A stretch of DNA of 21,306 nt from Saccoglossus kowalevskii (taxonomy: Eukaryota; Hemichordata; Enteropneusta; Harrimaniidae). Every line of letters begins with the position of its first letter. Positions within the stretch are counted from its first letter, which is position 1. The notes under the pieces were generated by a model that was not told the DNA's origin, made no database searches, and saw nothing but the letters and a program-made list of their open reading frames with translations. The translations under genes were made by a program, and so were the position numbers. This document shows positions 8,000-18,699 of this stretch, piece by piece. The DNA lies in contig NW_003155242.1 of assembly GCF_000003605.2 (NCBI RefSeq), forward strand, positions 126,573-147,878. The letters run 5' to 3'.

Positions 8000-9760
8000 T
8001 CACATATCATCAAATGGTTTTCACTAAATCAAACATAATACCAAATGGTTCTCACTAAATCCAGCATAACAACAAATGGTTTTCACTGTATCAAACATAA
8101 CACCAAATGGTTTTCACTGAATCCAAAATAATACCAAATGGTTTTCACTGAATCAAACATAACACCAAATGGTTTTCACTGAATACAACATAATACCAAA
8201 TGGTTTTCACTGAATGAAACAGCAAACACAAAATGGTTTTCACTGAATCAAACCTAACACGAAATGGCTTTCACTGGATCAAACATAACACTAAATGGTT
8301 TTCACTGAATCAATGATAACAAACACCAAATAGTTTGCACTGAATCAAACAAAACACCAAGTGGTTTTCACTGAATCCAAAATAATATCAAATGATTTCC
8401 ACTGAATCAAGCATACATGTAATACCAAATGGTTTTCACTGATTCAAACCTAACACCAAATGGTTCCCAGTTTCCGCTAATCAAGCATAACACCAAATGG
8501 TTTTCACTGAAGAAAGCATAACACCAAAAGGTTGTCACTGAATCAAACATAGCAAACACAAAATGCTAAATGGTTTTCACTGAAGAAAGCATAACACCAA
8601 AAGGTTGTCACTGAATCAAACATAGCAAACGCAAAATGGTTTGCACTGAATCAAACATGCATGTAATACCAAATGGTTTTCACTAACACCAAATGGTTTC
8701 CACTGAATCAAGCATAGCACTAAATGGTTTTCGCTGAATAAAGCATAACACTAAAAAGTTTTCACTGAATGAAACAGCAAACACAGAATGGTTTTCACTG
8801 AATCAAACAAAACACTAAATGGTTTGCACTGAATCCAACATACATGTAATACCAAATGGTTTTCACTGAATCAAACCTAACACGAAATGGCTTTCACTGG
8901 ATCAAACATAACACCAAATGGTTTGCACTGAATCAAACAAAACACCAAGTGGTTTTCACTGAATCCAAAATAATATCAAATGGTTTTCACTGAATCAAGC
9001 ATAACACCTAAAGGTTTTCACTAAATCAAACTTAATGCCAAACGGTTTTCACTGAATAAAGCATAACACGAAATGGTTTTCACTGAATAAAGCATAACAG
9101 CAAATGATTTTCACTGAATCAAACATAACAAACACAAAATGGTTTTCACTGAATCAAACAAAACACCAAACGGTTTTCTCTGAATAAAGCATAACACCGA
9201 ATGGTTTTCACTGAATCAAACATAACAAACACAAAATGGTTTTCACTGAATCAAACAAAATACCAAATGGTTTGCACTGAATCAAGCATACATGTAATAC
9301 CAAATGGGTTTCACTGAATCAAACCTAACACCAGATGGTTTCCACTGAATCAAGCATAACACCAAATGGTTTTCACTGAATCAAACATAACGCTAAATGG
9401 TTTTCACTGAAGAAAGCGTAACACCAAAAGGTTGTCACTGAATCAAACATAGCAAACACAAAATGGTTTTCACTGAATCAAACAAAACACCAAATTGTTT
9501 GCACTGAATCAAACATACATGTAATACCAAATGGTTTTCACTGGATCAAACATAACACCAAATGGTTTGCACTAAATCAAACATAACACCAAATGGTTTG
9601 CACTAAATCGAACTTAATGCCAAGTGGTTTTCACTAAATCCAAAATAATACCAAATGGTTTTCACTGAATTAAGCATAACACCAAATGGTTTTCACTGAA
9701 TCAAACATAACACCAAATGGTTTTCACTGAATCAAACATAACATCAAATGGTTTTCACTA
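8000..9760. repeat. 31-bp minisatellite, about 57 copies
   Basis: The consensus unit is ACACCAAATGGTTTTCACTG followed by AATCAAACATA, 31 bp in all; clean copies run for example at 9684, 9715 and 9746. Variant units carry a TACATGTAAT insertion, AGCAAACACAAAATGG, GAAGAAAGC or TTTGCAC. Variant blocks recur at a distance. The GAAGAAAGC block is at 8509, 8582 and 9409. A GAAATGGCTTTCACTGG block is at 8261 and 8884, followed by AAGTGGTTTTCACTG at about 8360 and 8948. The array therefore has internal segmental duplications. Units abut directly without unique spacers. It has no coding potential and starts about 100 bp after the LINE copy. Confidence 0.95.
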
Positions 9761-10410
9761 TTATATAACTATCTTATAATTACCTATTCATATTTTTCAT
9801 AATTCTGTGGTTCTCATCTATATGTGATATTATAAGCTATACATTTATAATATATTTAAACATGCCGATAGGCTGGTTGGCCATCCGCTCTGCTCAAAAA
9901 ACAAACACCATGTTTTCGGCTGTTGCCATGGTAAACGTGAAGCTATTACTAAAACCATTCAGTCTTGATACAGTGTAACATTGTCGGCACCAGTGATCTC
10001 TTGCGGCAACTTAGCCAAAATAAAACACTGCTATTACGAGACAGGCAGAGGCGAAAGTGCTCAAAAATCAATCTGGCTGCTGCCATGCATCGGTGGGCCA
10101 GGCATTTTTTTTCAATTAGTGACGGTATGACCTGCCTATCAAATATGAACAAAGGAGTTAAAAAGCCGTTACCTTTGAGAAGTTACCCTAACTTTGAGGT
10201 CAAATTTCTCTGTAATGAAAAAAGATCAAATCAAATAGTTACTTTGTGCCCCCACTCAAGCTGAGTAGAATGTCCGAGGTGTTTAATCCTAAATTTATAG
10301 GAGGAGATACATTTGACACGAAGCTATTCGAAAATTAGTTTTCTGGCTATTTTTTCAGATTTGATCACCTAACTAGAAGCCAAAAAAAATCACAGTTGAA
10401 TTAATATTCT
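9761..10410. other. Intergenic stretch with an X-box-like site
   Basis: The only recognisable motif is GTTGCCATGGTAAAC at 9922..9936, close to the RFX X-box consensus. Short overlapping open frames on both strands at about 9950..10264 show no family resemblance. No gene is supported. Confidence 0.4.
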
Positions 10411-10428
10411 TAAAGCGCGGTGGTCGTC
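10411..10428 (+). repeat. 18-bp direct repeat, left copy
   Basis: TAAAGCGCGGTGGTCGTC here is repeated exactly at 11977..11994. This copy is followed by GTGTTCGAATTTC, a B-box-like word, so it may be the head of a degenerate tRNA-derived SINE. The spacing to that word is too short for a normal tRNA. Confidence 0.6.
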
Positions 10429-10542
10429 GCGCAGCACGTGTTCGAATTTCATGTATTTTACACGCGTTGGATACGTCGCTATGAGTCCCATATCGAACAG
10501 GACGCGGCACGACGATTGCCACCCTTTAAAGACACTAGAAAA

Positions 10543-10543
<1 letters not shown>

Positions 10544-10575
<32 letters not shown>
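10544..10575. repeat. (CA)16 microsatellite
   Basis: This is a perfect dinucleotide run of 32 bp. Confidence 0.98.
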
Positions 10576-10576
<1 letters not shown>

Positions 10577-10984
10577 GGGCAATCCTAGCAGAGCGGCTTA
10601 AATTATTTGAACATGTGGCCTTTATGTCAGCGTTTATGTGGAATTTTTGTATTAATGGAATGCAATGCAATCAACTGTAGCTCGCACAAAATCATTTTGT
10701 CCCTTCTTTTTGGAATACATAAATGGTTTCATTTAATTCATCAATATTTTTGAGTTTTTGCAAGTTAGTGTATTATCAGGGGGGAATTCTCTCCTCTGGG
10801 TTTTTCACACGTGCCAAGGGGAAATCTCGTCTTGTCTCTCTATCGCGTCCCCTTAAGGTACGGGGTCGGGAAAGTCACTTAAGCTTTACAGTCAAATAGA
10901 CGCACACAACAAAATACGTTTCAGCTTTCGTCTTTAGTCGATAAGTCGAGTACTCTATAAGACACAGCGCCCTGGGGAAAAGTC

Positions 10985-11070
10985 CCCAAGACTAGCCAAA
11001 GACTAGCCCAAGACTAGACCCTAGACTCTCCAAGACTGCCTCAAGACTGCCTTGAACTCCTCCAAGACTG
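10985..11070. repeat. Short imperfect tandem repeat CCAAGACT(A)GCC
   Basis: Units of 10 to 12 bp, first CCAAGACTAGC-like and then CCAAGACTGCCT-like, recur about seven times with gaps. It is non-coding and locally richer in GC than its surroundings. Confidence 0.7.
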
Positions 11071-11444
11071 CGTCTTTCCTGGTGTACTCGCCAAGACCAA
11101 CTAAAACAACTGTATTCACTTTCAAAACCTTAACCAATTACAAAGAAGTATAAAGACTCTAGGGCGTAACCTTCAATCATACAGCCAATCACACTAAGTA
11201 CTGAATACGTCATATCTTTTGATTAATCGTTCACTATATTAGTAACTGCTAATACCAACTGTCAGAAATAGTAGTTCGAATAGCGACGGTTATATCGTAA
11301 TTAGTTCCAAATCACTGAACCAAGTTCCGTCCAGAACCTCGCATGGGTCTAAACGATGACAGATATAGTAATCAGCTAATTAAGTCGATTAACAGATACA
11401 CGCAAATAAATCCATCACAGTATGTGTGTGTGTATGCGTGTTTG

Positions 11445-11865
11445 TCTGTTCCACTGATATCTCAAGAACTATATCTTGTTTTGTTTTTTATGAAACTTGA
11501 AGCTAATACGCAAATTTGATTAGGTTTCGTTTAAATCCTTGCATATTAATCACCTGATATGCATGATAATTAGTCAATTTTAAAGCTTTACATTTTTTTT
11601 TTCTCAAGAACCATTCAACGAAGTTCAATAAATTCGCAGAACTCTCCCTCCAGGGTAATGTGCAGACCAGATTGGGTTTTTTTTTTAAACCTTTGCATAT
11701 TAATGACATAATTTGCATATTATTTAGCAAATTGTAAACATTTTCACTTGTTTCTCAAGTACCATTCAGCAGATTTTAATGAAACATGGTAGGTACATAG
11801 ATGCTCCCAGACTGGGATAATGCGCAAATCTGATTAGATTTTGGTTGAGATCGATGTGATATGAC
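11445..11865. repeat. Three diverged tandem copies of a ~147-bp repeat
   Basis: CTCAAG(A/T)AC recurs at 11461, 11603 and 11754 (spacings 142 and 151). In each copy it is followed by a TGAAAC- or TTCAATAAA-like word, a GCGCAAATCTGATTAG-like word, and TTGCATATTAATGAC with AATTTGCATA in the first two. The third copy keeps AAACATGGTAGGTACATAG and ATGCTCCCAGACTGG. The pattern reads as an old transposon-derived dispersed repeat with an internally repeated body; I cannot assign a family by eye. Confidence 0.65.
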
Positions 11866-11976
11866 TAATCTTTCAGAGGACTATATATGGTCATATGACT
11901 TTAATAATAGACATAATTGTAATATCTTATCAAGTCATCATATATGGTCATTATTTCATTAAATATTTATGAATGG

Positions 11977-11994
11977 TAAAGCGCGGTGGTCGTC
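11977..11994 (+). repeat. 18-bp direct repeat, right copy
   Basis: This is an exact copy of 10411..10428, 1566 bp downstream, followed here by ACAGTTATATTACAG. The pair may be target-site duplications of an old insertion or two fragments of one repeat family. Confidence 0.6.
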
Positions 11995-14280
11995 ACAGTT
12001 ATATTACAGTTATATTTTTAATTAATTGGTGTATTTGCTCTAATAGAAGCTAATGTGTTTTCCTTATTTGTACTTTGTGCCTCCAATACCTTCAGCACAC
12101 GGGAGTTCTTTGATTTATTTTATTATTACGGAAAAAGAACACTCTAGTGATGTCATATTTTAATTAAGTTGACAGAACCCTGTCATGTGAACTCCAGTCA
12201 ACAGCCTAGTCATTTATAAAAAAAAAATTGTCAGTTACATGCCATATTATAAAGATGCCCTACTCTGAATTTTGTTAAACTGGGTTTTGCGTTCTTTTCC
12301 AAAATATACATTTTATTTTTTGTATATACATCATAATTGGTTTGGAGTCTGTAAGTGGGACTCGTTTCTGCTAATATGTATTGAAAAAAAAAAAGATTTC
12401 ATATTTTGTTCAAGGTAAATTTTAAAAAAATTGTGTTTTTCTTTTTTTTTTAAGATTGTTCAATATATTTTCATCATAAATGCATTAGATTTCCCATATA
12501 CATTTCCCATATACGAAGTGGCGTACTTCACTGGTATGCAAAATTTTAAAAAAATGCGTGTGCCGCAGGTTTTAAACTTTTTGAAACCTCGTCAGGTCAC
12601 CTACATAAAGGCTATAACCAGAGAGGAACAAATGAATACACATGCAAGCATTCTCTGAGCCAATCATAATCATAAATTTGATTGACAACTAAGCAATGGT
12701 TTTTACAAATAATTATAAATGTGTTTTCGTGGTTTTTTTCAAAGGCATGAATAATTTCTATTTAAAAAACAACATAATCTTGTTATAAATTTAAAATTAT
12801 GTTTGAACAACATTAGGCCAATCACAATGTCGGAACAGATGAATACTGTCAAAGAGTTCCAGAAAGGTCAGTGAACTATCAGGATAATTTTGCAATTTAA
12901 TGTTGTAGCAAACTGTAATAACGATACTACTTTTGAGTAAATCAGATGAGATCTATTTTTCTTGTAAATAGGCCATGATTGAGGGAGAAACACAAAGACT
13001 CATGGGTAATGGGCATTACTGTACTTAAAGGGCAAGTCAATCAAAACTTTTTCTTTGTTTTTTAATGTATGTGAGGGCCTTACAAGGTGAATATTTCATA
13101 ATTTTGTTTGTGAATGTCGATACAATTTGCTTGCTAAAAGACCGAGACAGAGAAGCAATTGTATTTCACTGGCATGCGAATTGGATTAATTTTTTACCTG
13201 AAAATGGTAGATACACTTGAGTTATTCGACCGAATTTCTGAATTCTGTATTTGTAAGAATTCTTTACATATTCACCAAAAAGGTCCCATTCCATATCTTA
13301 TTTTGGACACTGACCCCGGGCACTGACCTTAGATCAAATATATCTCGGTCAGGACATTTGTCTCGGCGTGACAAAGATTTAGTCAGCACTAACCGCCGAT
13401 CGGAACATATATATATCAGTCGGGGTGGAAAAAAATCCTTCTGACCCGTGATCGGGTAGAATATACTTTAACAACAAATAGCAAAACTATGTTCGACCGT
13501 GGTTTTATTGTGGGTCTTTGGGAGATGTTTTAATATGAGCCATAGTGCAATGAAGTGTGCCAACGCGATCTAAGTCACACACAAAAAAACATCGCAATAC
13601 AAAACGATATTTCCGGTCGACAAATAGTTCTGACTGAATGTGTTCGAATGTTTGCAATTTCATTTACCCATTAGATTGTTTATTGAAATTGAATTTATAA
13701 CTAGGACGAATCTACAGATATTTTTCACATTTCACACATATTCAGACTACGTAATATTTCAGATATTTCTCTGAAAAGCTACAGCCATATGAAAGAGTCG
13801 CAGAGTGTAATATTTTCTATTCCCATTTCTACATGTGTGCTGCAAACAAACACGGACATAAAATTGAAAGAATAGATTTTGTAACAAACTAATTACATTT
13901 TATTCAATTGTTTTGTTTTTTCTCTTCCTAATTCCGCTAGTATTCAGGATATTTCCTAGATTTAATACCCAGACCATTCGTGTCGGTGTTATCTGCTATC
14001 GCCCGTACGCTAGCGGTCTGGGGTACTGACATTCCGAATGGCATTCGTAAACCACCTGGCTAAGGGGTTGTATGACCTCATTGTATGGCCGAGTGAAATA
14101 TTTGCTATCGTAAATTTAAAATGATAGAAAAATAGAAGATGTGTAAGTTTTAACTTAGTGATTGGATGTATTTGAATTGGCTGCTGAAATTGGTACTACC
14201 ATGGAGCTTTTAGTTCACAAATCTTTGGTACTACACATCTTATTTGGATAAACTTAGGGAGTTTGTGCGATATGCTAATT
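11995..14280. other. Long intergenic stretch without a recognised gene
   Basis: This AT-rich DNA has several homopolymer runs. Open frames at 12431..12658 and 13217..13444 lack family resemblance and begin without supportive context. A CACTGACC duplication at 13308..13328 and a structured inverted repeat at 13967..14041 are the only notable features. Confidence 0.5.
13967..14041. repeat. Complex inverted repeat
   Basis: CCCAGACC (13968..13975) can pair with GGTCTGGG (14015..14022). The overlapping CCATTCG (13974..13980) can pair with CGAATGG (14035..14041), and GCTA and TAGC lie inside. Both pairings cannot form fully at once, so this is either two alternative stems or a decayed element. Confidence 0.5.
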
Positions 14281-15193
14281 ATTGTTCGCGTCGCCATTTT
14301 CATTTTACCCAAAGAAAGAAGGTTTGGATACCTAAGCCACGAAGGGAAGAACGAAGACGCCTCAAAGAATTGACTATTTATAATTTAATTGTCTTTAACC
14401 TGGTATATAATTACTTTTAGATACTTTATATTCAGTCTGAGTCGGCATTCGGCTAAAGTAACATTCAGTTATTTGCGGTGTGTGTCATTCAGCTATGGCG
14501 ACGCGATCAACGATACCATTACATGTTTTTTTTCAGTCACTCACAGCGTGGGTACACGTTTTCTGTGGTTCGTGTCATCATTGATCAATTTATCTTGTTG
14601 CAACTTTTTGCGGCTCTGGTGATGAGCAAAACCTCATCGAAGTTCAGTTTAGATTTTTTGTTCGCTTCAATCATTTATTGGATATTTCATTGCCGCGAGA
14701 ATCTGGACGGAAGAAAGATGAATGGTTTATGCAAATTAGGGCAAACACGTTATTGTTTATTTGTTCAATACTGGACGATTTACTATTATTAAAAACGCTG
14801 TCATTTGGGGTCTTGTTACCTGTCGGTTTGTGCGCAGATTGTCAAATTTGCTAACAGTTAAGTTTATATAATTTTGAACGTCAATTAGTTCTCATAAATT
14901 AATATCAGTTGTGTTTGAGACTAAATTATGAAATGTTATTCTAAGATAGGTTTTCTTAATTAATTGTTACGTTTTAACTCATAGTTCATATTGAAAACAA
15001 GGGCTTGTTGATTTCTGTCATCTTACTGATCGATCTGATTTAGGTGTTTTAAATTGTTATTTTGGCTTATATTCAACACTTAAGTATATGTAACTACAAG
15101 TAATTTCTTATTGGGATAAGAGTGTGCATGGGTTGTTTTGTGTGTTAGCAAAACACAATTTTCCTGTTTGGCTGTTAAGTTCCTGTTCAAACA
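14281..15193. other. Gene-free stretch, possible upstream region of ZC3H10
   Basis: A YY1-like word lies at about 14288..14301 (AAAATGGCGACGCG on the minus strand). Overlapping plus-strand open frames at 14389..14792 show no domain. A distal promoter or leader exon of ZC3H10 could lie here, but no splice donor stands out. Confidence 0.25.
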
Positions 15194-15201
15194 TGACGTC
15201 A
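15194..15201. promoter_or_regulatory. CRE-like site TGACGTCA
   Basis: This is a perfect palindromic CRE consensus about 110 bp left of the MITE and 1.8 kb upstream of the ZC3H10 start codon. It is a sequence match only. Confidence 0.25.
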
Positions 15202-15306
15202 TTACTTTGATTTGATTTTATCTTTTACTTTTGAAATAACAGTTTAATATACCAGGTAGTCATCAGATTCTTGGACATTGCTGGTCAGGAATAGTCATTC
15301 GTATTA

Positions 15307-16034
15307 CAGCAAGTCTCAGTAGTATTGGGGCAGCCAATTTGCAAACTCGCTAGCGAATTGGCTAACTGCTTGGGTTTTGACTAAACGGTTGGCTTTCGCA
15401 TCTCGCTGGCGCCGACTTGTGATCGCGTCCACTCTGGGCGAGTCTATATTGCAGTAGGGGACAATCAATGCTTTTTTACGCAGCCTGGTACATGTCTGGA
15501 TTCCCCATTAGTAATTTGAGCCCCCGGTTTGAGTTTGAAAATAACCAGTCAGCTGGCGTACAAATGATAATATGATAAATGCGATTATTTCACCGATATT
15601 ATATGGGGGTAGCCATCTTAAACACTGCTTGAAACTACAAAATGTAAATAGTCAAGTTGAGAAACATTTTCCTACAAATCAGGGAGAAAATAACAAACTT
15701 TCACATACAAAAGATCCGTTGGGGTAAAATTAAGCCGACCGCTAAAGTCATTCGTCATTTTTATGTGGATACGAAAGAAATAGAACACTTTCCCTAGTAT
15801 ATTTGAAAGCAAAATCGCCACCCAACTGTAAAACAGTCTGATTAGCTGATCTGATTAGTTCCTCAAGTATGACGATAGTCCCCCTACTGTTATATAGACT
15901 CGCCGTAAGTGGGCGTGATCACAAGACGGCGCCAGCGAGATTCGAAAGCCAACTGTTTAGTCAAAACCCAAGCAGTTAGCCAATTCGCTAGCGAGTTTGC
16001 AAATTGGCTGCCCCAATACTTCTGAGACTTGCTG
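15307..16034. mobile_element. 728-bp MITE with ~155-bp terminal inverted repeats, TA target sites
   Basis: The left arm (15307..~15463) and right arm (~15881..16034) are near-identical inverted copies beginning CAGCAAGTCTCAG and running to CAGTAGGGG. TA flanks both ends (15305..15306 and 16035..16036), as expected for Tc1/mariner-superfamily insertion. Each arm contains a short internal palindrome, GCCAATT...TCGCTAGCGAATTGGC. The roughly 417-bp centre has no open frame for a transposase, so the element is non-autonomous. Arm identity is high, with a few substitutions such as CAGTAG against CAGAAG near the tip, so insertion is fairly recent. It lies 0.95 kb upstream of the ZC3H10 start codon, in the upstream region or a 5' UTR intron. 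Confidence 0.9.
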
Positions 16035-16039
16035 TAAGA

Positions 16040-16763
16040 TATAATGGTTGGTTGGTTATTAATGCATGTCCTTTAGTTTTAGTATTTGTTCATTGGTAAT
16101 AGTGTAAAGTCTTTTGTTATAAGCTGGTACAAAATATGAGAAGTATATTAATTTACTGTTTTGAACAGATCTAATTTTGCTGACCAGTAACTGTTTTGGT
16201 CTTGAAAACTTATGTTGTCAAACCTGAGACTGCTATATGTACATGCCTGCGCTGATCGTGTACTATAATAAATATTGTGCCAACTGACTTGTCATTTGAT
16301 TCTGGTCTGGTAATGAACACTGTACGCCTTATTCAAATTAGGACAAAGTCATTGACAGTATTTTTTTTTTTTTTTTTATGAAATTTAAAATACTTTTTTG
16401 TAGAATAACTAATCATTAATAGTTTAATGCCTTTCAGGTCGGCCATAATTAAATTTATTGTGAGGATTCAATTTCATTTTGGCATTTACTTCAATTTGCT
16501 AATTGATCATGCCCTCTGTAAATTTGTGTTAAAATGCTTTCATGTTGAAGTGATCTAAGTGTCTATGATACACTCTGAAATTCTATATTGCAGCTGATCA
16601 GATCTCTGATCAGTCCACCAAAAAGTCTACCATGTGCTAAATTCAATGCTCAATTTAATACTAAGACCAGTGCAACCAATAAGACATTTTGTCTTGAATC
16701 CTTTGATTCTACACTGTAATAGAGAAACAAGTTATTAATGTGGTTTTGTGCTTCTTTTTGCAG
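16040..16763. other. Upstream region or 5' UTR intron of ZC3H10
   Basis: This AT-rich stretch holds a T-run near 16362 and an inverted repeat at 16594..16613 (CTGATCAGA, TC, TCTGATCAG). It ends in a strong polypyrimidine tract and acceptor, CTTCTTTTTGCAG. The minus-strand open frame at 16650..16862 is treated as chance. Confidence 0.5.
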
Positions 16764-16982
16764 CGCCGTATGCGTGTAAATCTGCATCTGCAAAGCTAGT
16801 GACGAACCGTGAGCGAATTGCAGCAAGCAAGCAAGAGTTGATTGGCGTCGGTGATTCAACAAGTCTAACCAATACCACTGACAAGCAAGCGCATTAGGAA
16901 CCCTGCGTCTGCTGGCTGAACATTTCTAACAATTCATTAGATATATTGCGTTGCATAGCTCTATTATTTTTACAAGATAACC
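16764..16982 (+). other. ZC3H10: Probable ZC3H10 5' UTR in the coding exon, with a short uORF
   Basis: The acceptor CTTCTTTTTGCAG ends at 16763 and opens a stretch with higher GC than its surroundings, running to the start codon. It contains a 9-codon upstream reading frame (ATG at 16770, stop at 16797..16799). An in-frame TAG at 16956..16958 closes the frame above the main start. The leader is inferred from the splice signal; a start of transcription just here is the alternative. Confidence 0.5.
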
Positions 16983-18077
16983 ATGTCCACTGATTTCACT
17001 AGGGATACGGTAGATTCTTTTGATGACAGAAAGGGTGGCCAAAAGGGAGATGATGCTATATGCCGCGATTTCCTGCGCAATGTTTGCAGGCGAGGTAATA
17101 ATTGTAAATACAAACACCCAGATACTTCAGAAGCTGAGAAGCTTGGTCTAAAACAGAAATCACATGTATTCTGTCATGATTTTCAAAACAAAGAATGCAG
17201 ACGCCCCAATTGCAAGTTTATTCATTGCACACGTGATGAAGAAGAGTATTATAAATCCACTGGTGACATGCCTGCGCGGATGGACCGGATGTCCCCTGGC
17301 GTGCCTGGCAATGATTTACCATCTGATGGCGATATCCCAGTGTGCCGCGATTACTTAAAGGGAGATTGCCGCAGAGGCATGAAATGCAAGTTCCGACACA
17401 TGAGCCAGGGCGATTATGATTTCTACATGAGGGCCCGTCAGCGTGATTCTTTACCGCCACCGCTGCCACCACCACGTAGTAGATTAGATGATCTGTATGA
17501 TCCACGGCGCAGCTTTGATGATTATGAATATGATAGGATGCGTAAAAGGTCCCGCACTGAGCTAGATTATGGTTACGAGTTTGCAAGACCCAGAGGCCAT
17601 GACTACCGCGAGTTGGAGGATGAATGCATGTTACTCAGGCGACGTGTAGATGAGCTCAAGAAGCAAGTGTCTGATCTCACAGCAACTAATGATGTTCTAT
17701 TAGATCAAAACGCCCGCTTAAGAGCTAAAATGCGTGCCAGTCCCACACCAAATGAAAGAGGTCAGGTTTCTAGTTATAGTCAGGTTATCCCCTCAACCCA
17801 TGGTGTCAGTCAGCTTAGTAGTGTATTAACGACTGCTCAGTCAGTCTTGACACCTGAGCAGCGCCAGTTAATTGCGCAGGAGATGCAACCGCTTGTGTCC
17901 ATTGCTCAAGCAATAACACCAGCACCACCTATTACGTCTATTGCGCCAGCTATGACTCCAGTCTCTCTCTCACAAAGCTTGCAGCAGCCTTTACTTAGTG
18001 ACCCAAATTCAATGGTTACCTATCCAATAGTGTCTCAAAGTATGCGCAGTATGCCGCAAAGTAGCCTATCTCAGTAA
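16983..18077 (+). CDS. ZC3H10: ZC3H10 orthologue, CCCH-type zinc finger protein
   Basis: This is a single-exon 364-aa protein (human about 434 aa). It has three CCCH fingers: C27/C35/C41/H45 (C-x7-C-x5-C-x3-H), C64/C72/C77/H81 (C-x7-C-x4-C-x3-H) and C121/C129/C135/H139 (C-x7-C-x5-C-x3-H). The strings DAICRDFLRNVC and FCHDFQNKEC, a coiled coil at about 207-250 (VDELKKQVSDLTATNDVLL), and MVTYPI.SQSMR near the C-terminus are diagnostic of ZC3H10. A basic KRSR cluster at 188-191 may be nuclear targeting; 158-164 is proline-rich and the tail is Q/S/P-rich. ATG at 16983 is the first in frame after an upstream stop, in context ACCATGT. CCCH fingers usually bind RNA. Vertebrate ZC3H10 has been linked to mitochondrial and thermogenic gene control; a role here is inference. 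The linkers and tail are shorter than in human. Confidence 0.96.
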   Translation: MSTDFTRDTVDSFDDRKGGQKGDDAICRDFLRNVCRRGNNCKYKHPDTSEAEKLGLKQKSHVFCHDFQNKECRRPNCKFIHCTRDEEEYYKSTGDMPARMDRMSPGVPGNDLPSDGDIPVCRDYLKGDCRRGMKCKFRHMSQGDYDFYMRARQRDSLPPPLPPPRSRLDDLYDPRRSFDDYEYDRMRKRSRTELDYGYEFARPRGHDYRELEDECMLLRRRVDELKKQVSDLTATNDVLLDQNARLRAKMRASPTPNERGQVSSYSQVIPSTHGVSQLSSVLTTAQSVLTPEQRQLIAQEMQPLVSIAQAITPAPPITSIAPAMTPVSLSQSLQQPLLSDPNSMVTYPIVSQSMRSMPQSSLSQ

Positions 18078-18668
18078 AGCGTACGATTCAAAATAAGAGT
18101 GGTTTTGCAGTGAAGAAAACTTTTCTCAGCAGCTGTAAATTGCATTTTTAGTCGCAACGCCATGTTTTTTTTAGGTTATGTTGCTTGCATGACCTTGTAT
18201 ATTTTAATCCATGTTCCCTTATAATAGTGTTCTTGTACGGAGTATTTTTTAAGTTAAATTTCAATGTTGTGATAGCCTTGTCCTGTGAGATGGTCTTGAA
18301 AACCTCAATTATTACAATATCTATAATTTTGTACACGAGTATATTCATTGAGTAGAACTTAAGCCTTGACAGTATATTAGCATTTAGTTATCCACTGCAT
18401 TAACCTGGTAAAAAAGTACATCTCTAGTATCTCATTTGTACCTACAAACTAGCTCTATTAAAAACCTGTCCAAATTGATATTTTGTTAAATATATACCAA
18501 CCTTTGAATGTTAATTTTTTTATGTAAACTGCATGCACACACTTTCAAATACAGTACATGATATATACTCAACTTTCATTTTTTTTTGCTAAATCGCTGT
18601 TCTGCTTGTGGTTACTGCACACATGAAGAAGACCTTTGTATTTTTTCCTATGTTTGCAGCATCAACGA

Positions 18669-18674
18669 AATAAA
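18669..18674 (+). promoter_or_regulatory. ZC3H10: Probable ZC3H10 polyadenylation signal
   Basis: AATAAA lies about 590 bp after the stop codon and is followed by GT-rich sequence (GTAGTACACTTTGAAGTTGT). It is the first canonical signal after the stop, implying a 3' UTR of about 0.6 kb. Confidence 0.55.
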
Positions 18675-18699
18675 TGTTGCAGCTTTGTAGTACACTTTG

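Noticed and set aside
8000-9760. 31-bp repeats as a CRISPR array
   Set aside because: Units abut directly with no unique spacers, vary in sequence, and lie between animal genes; it is a minisatellite.
14389-14792. Two overlapping plus-strand open frames upstream of ZC3H10
   Set aside because: They have no domain, no family similarity and cysteine/phenylalanine-rich noise composition.
17218-17586. 122-codon minus-strand frame opposite ZC3H10
   Set aside because: It is a shadow of the zinc-finger coding sequence; His/Cys richness comes from the complementary strand.
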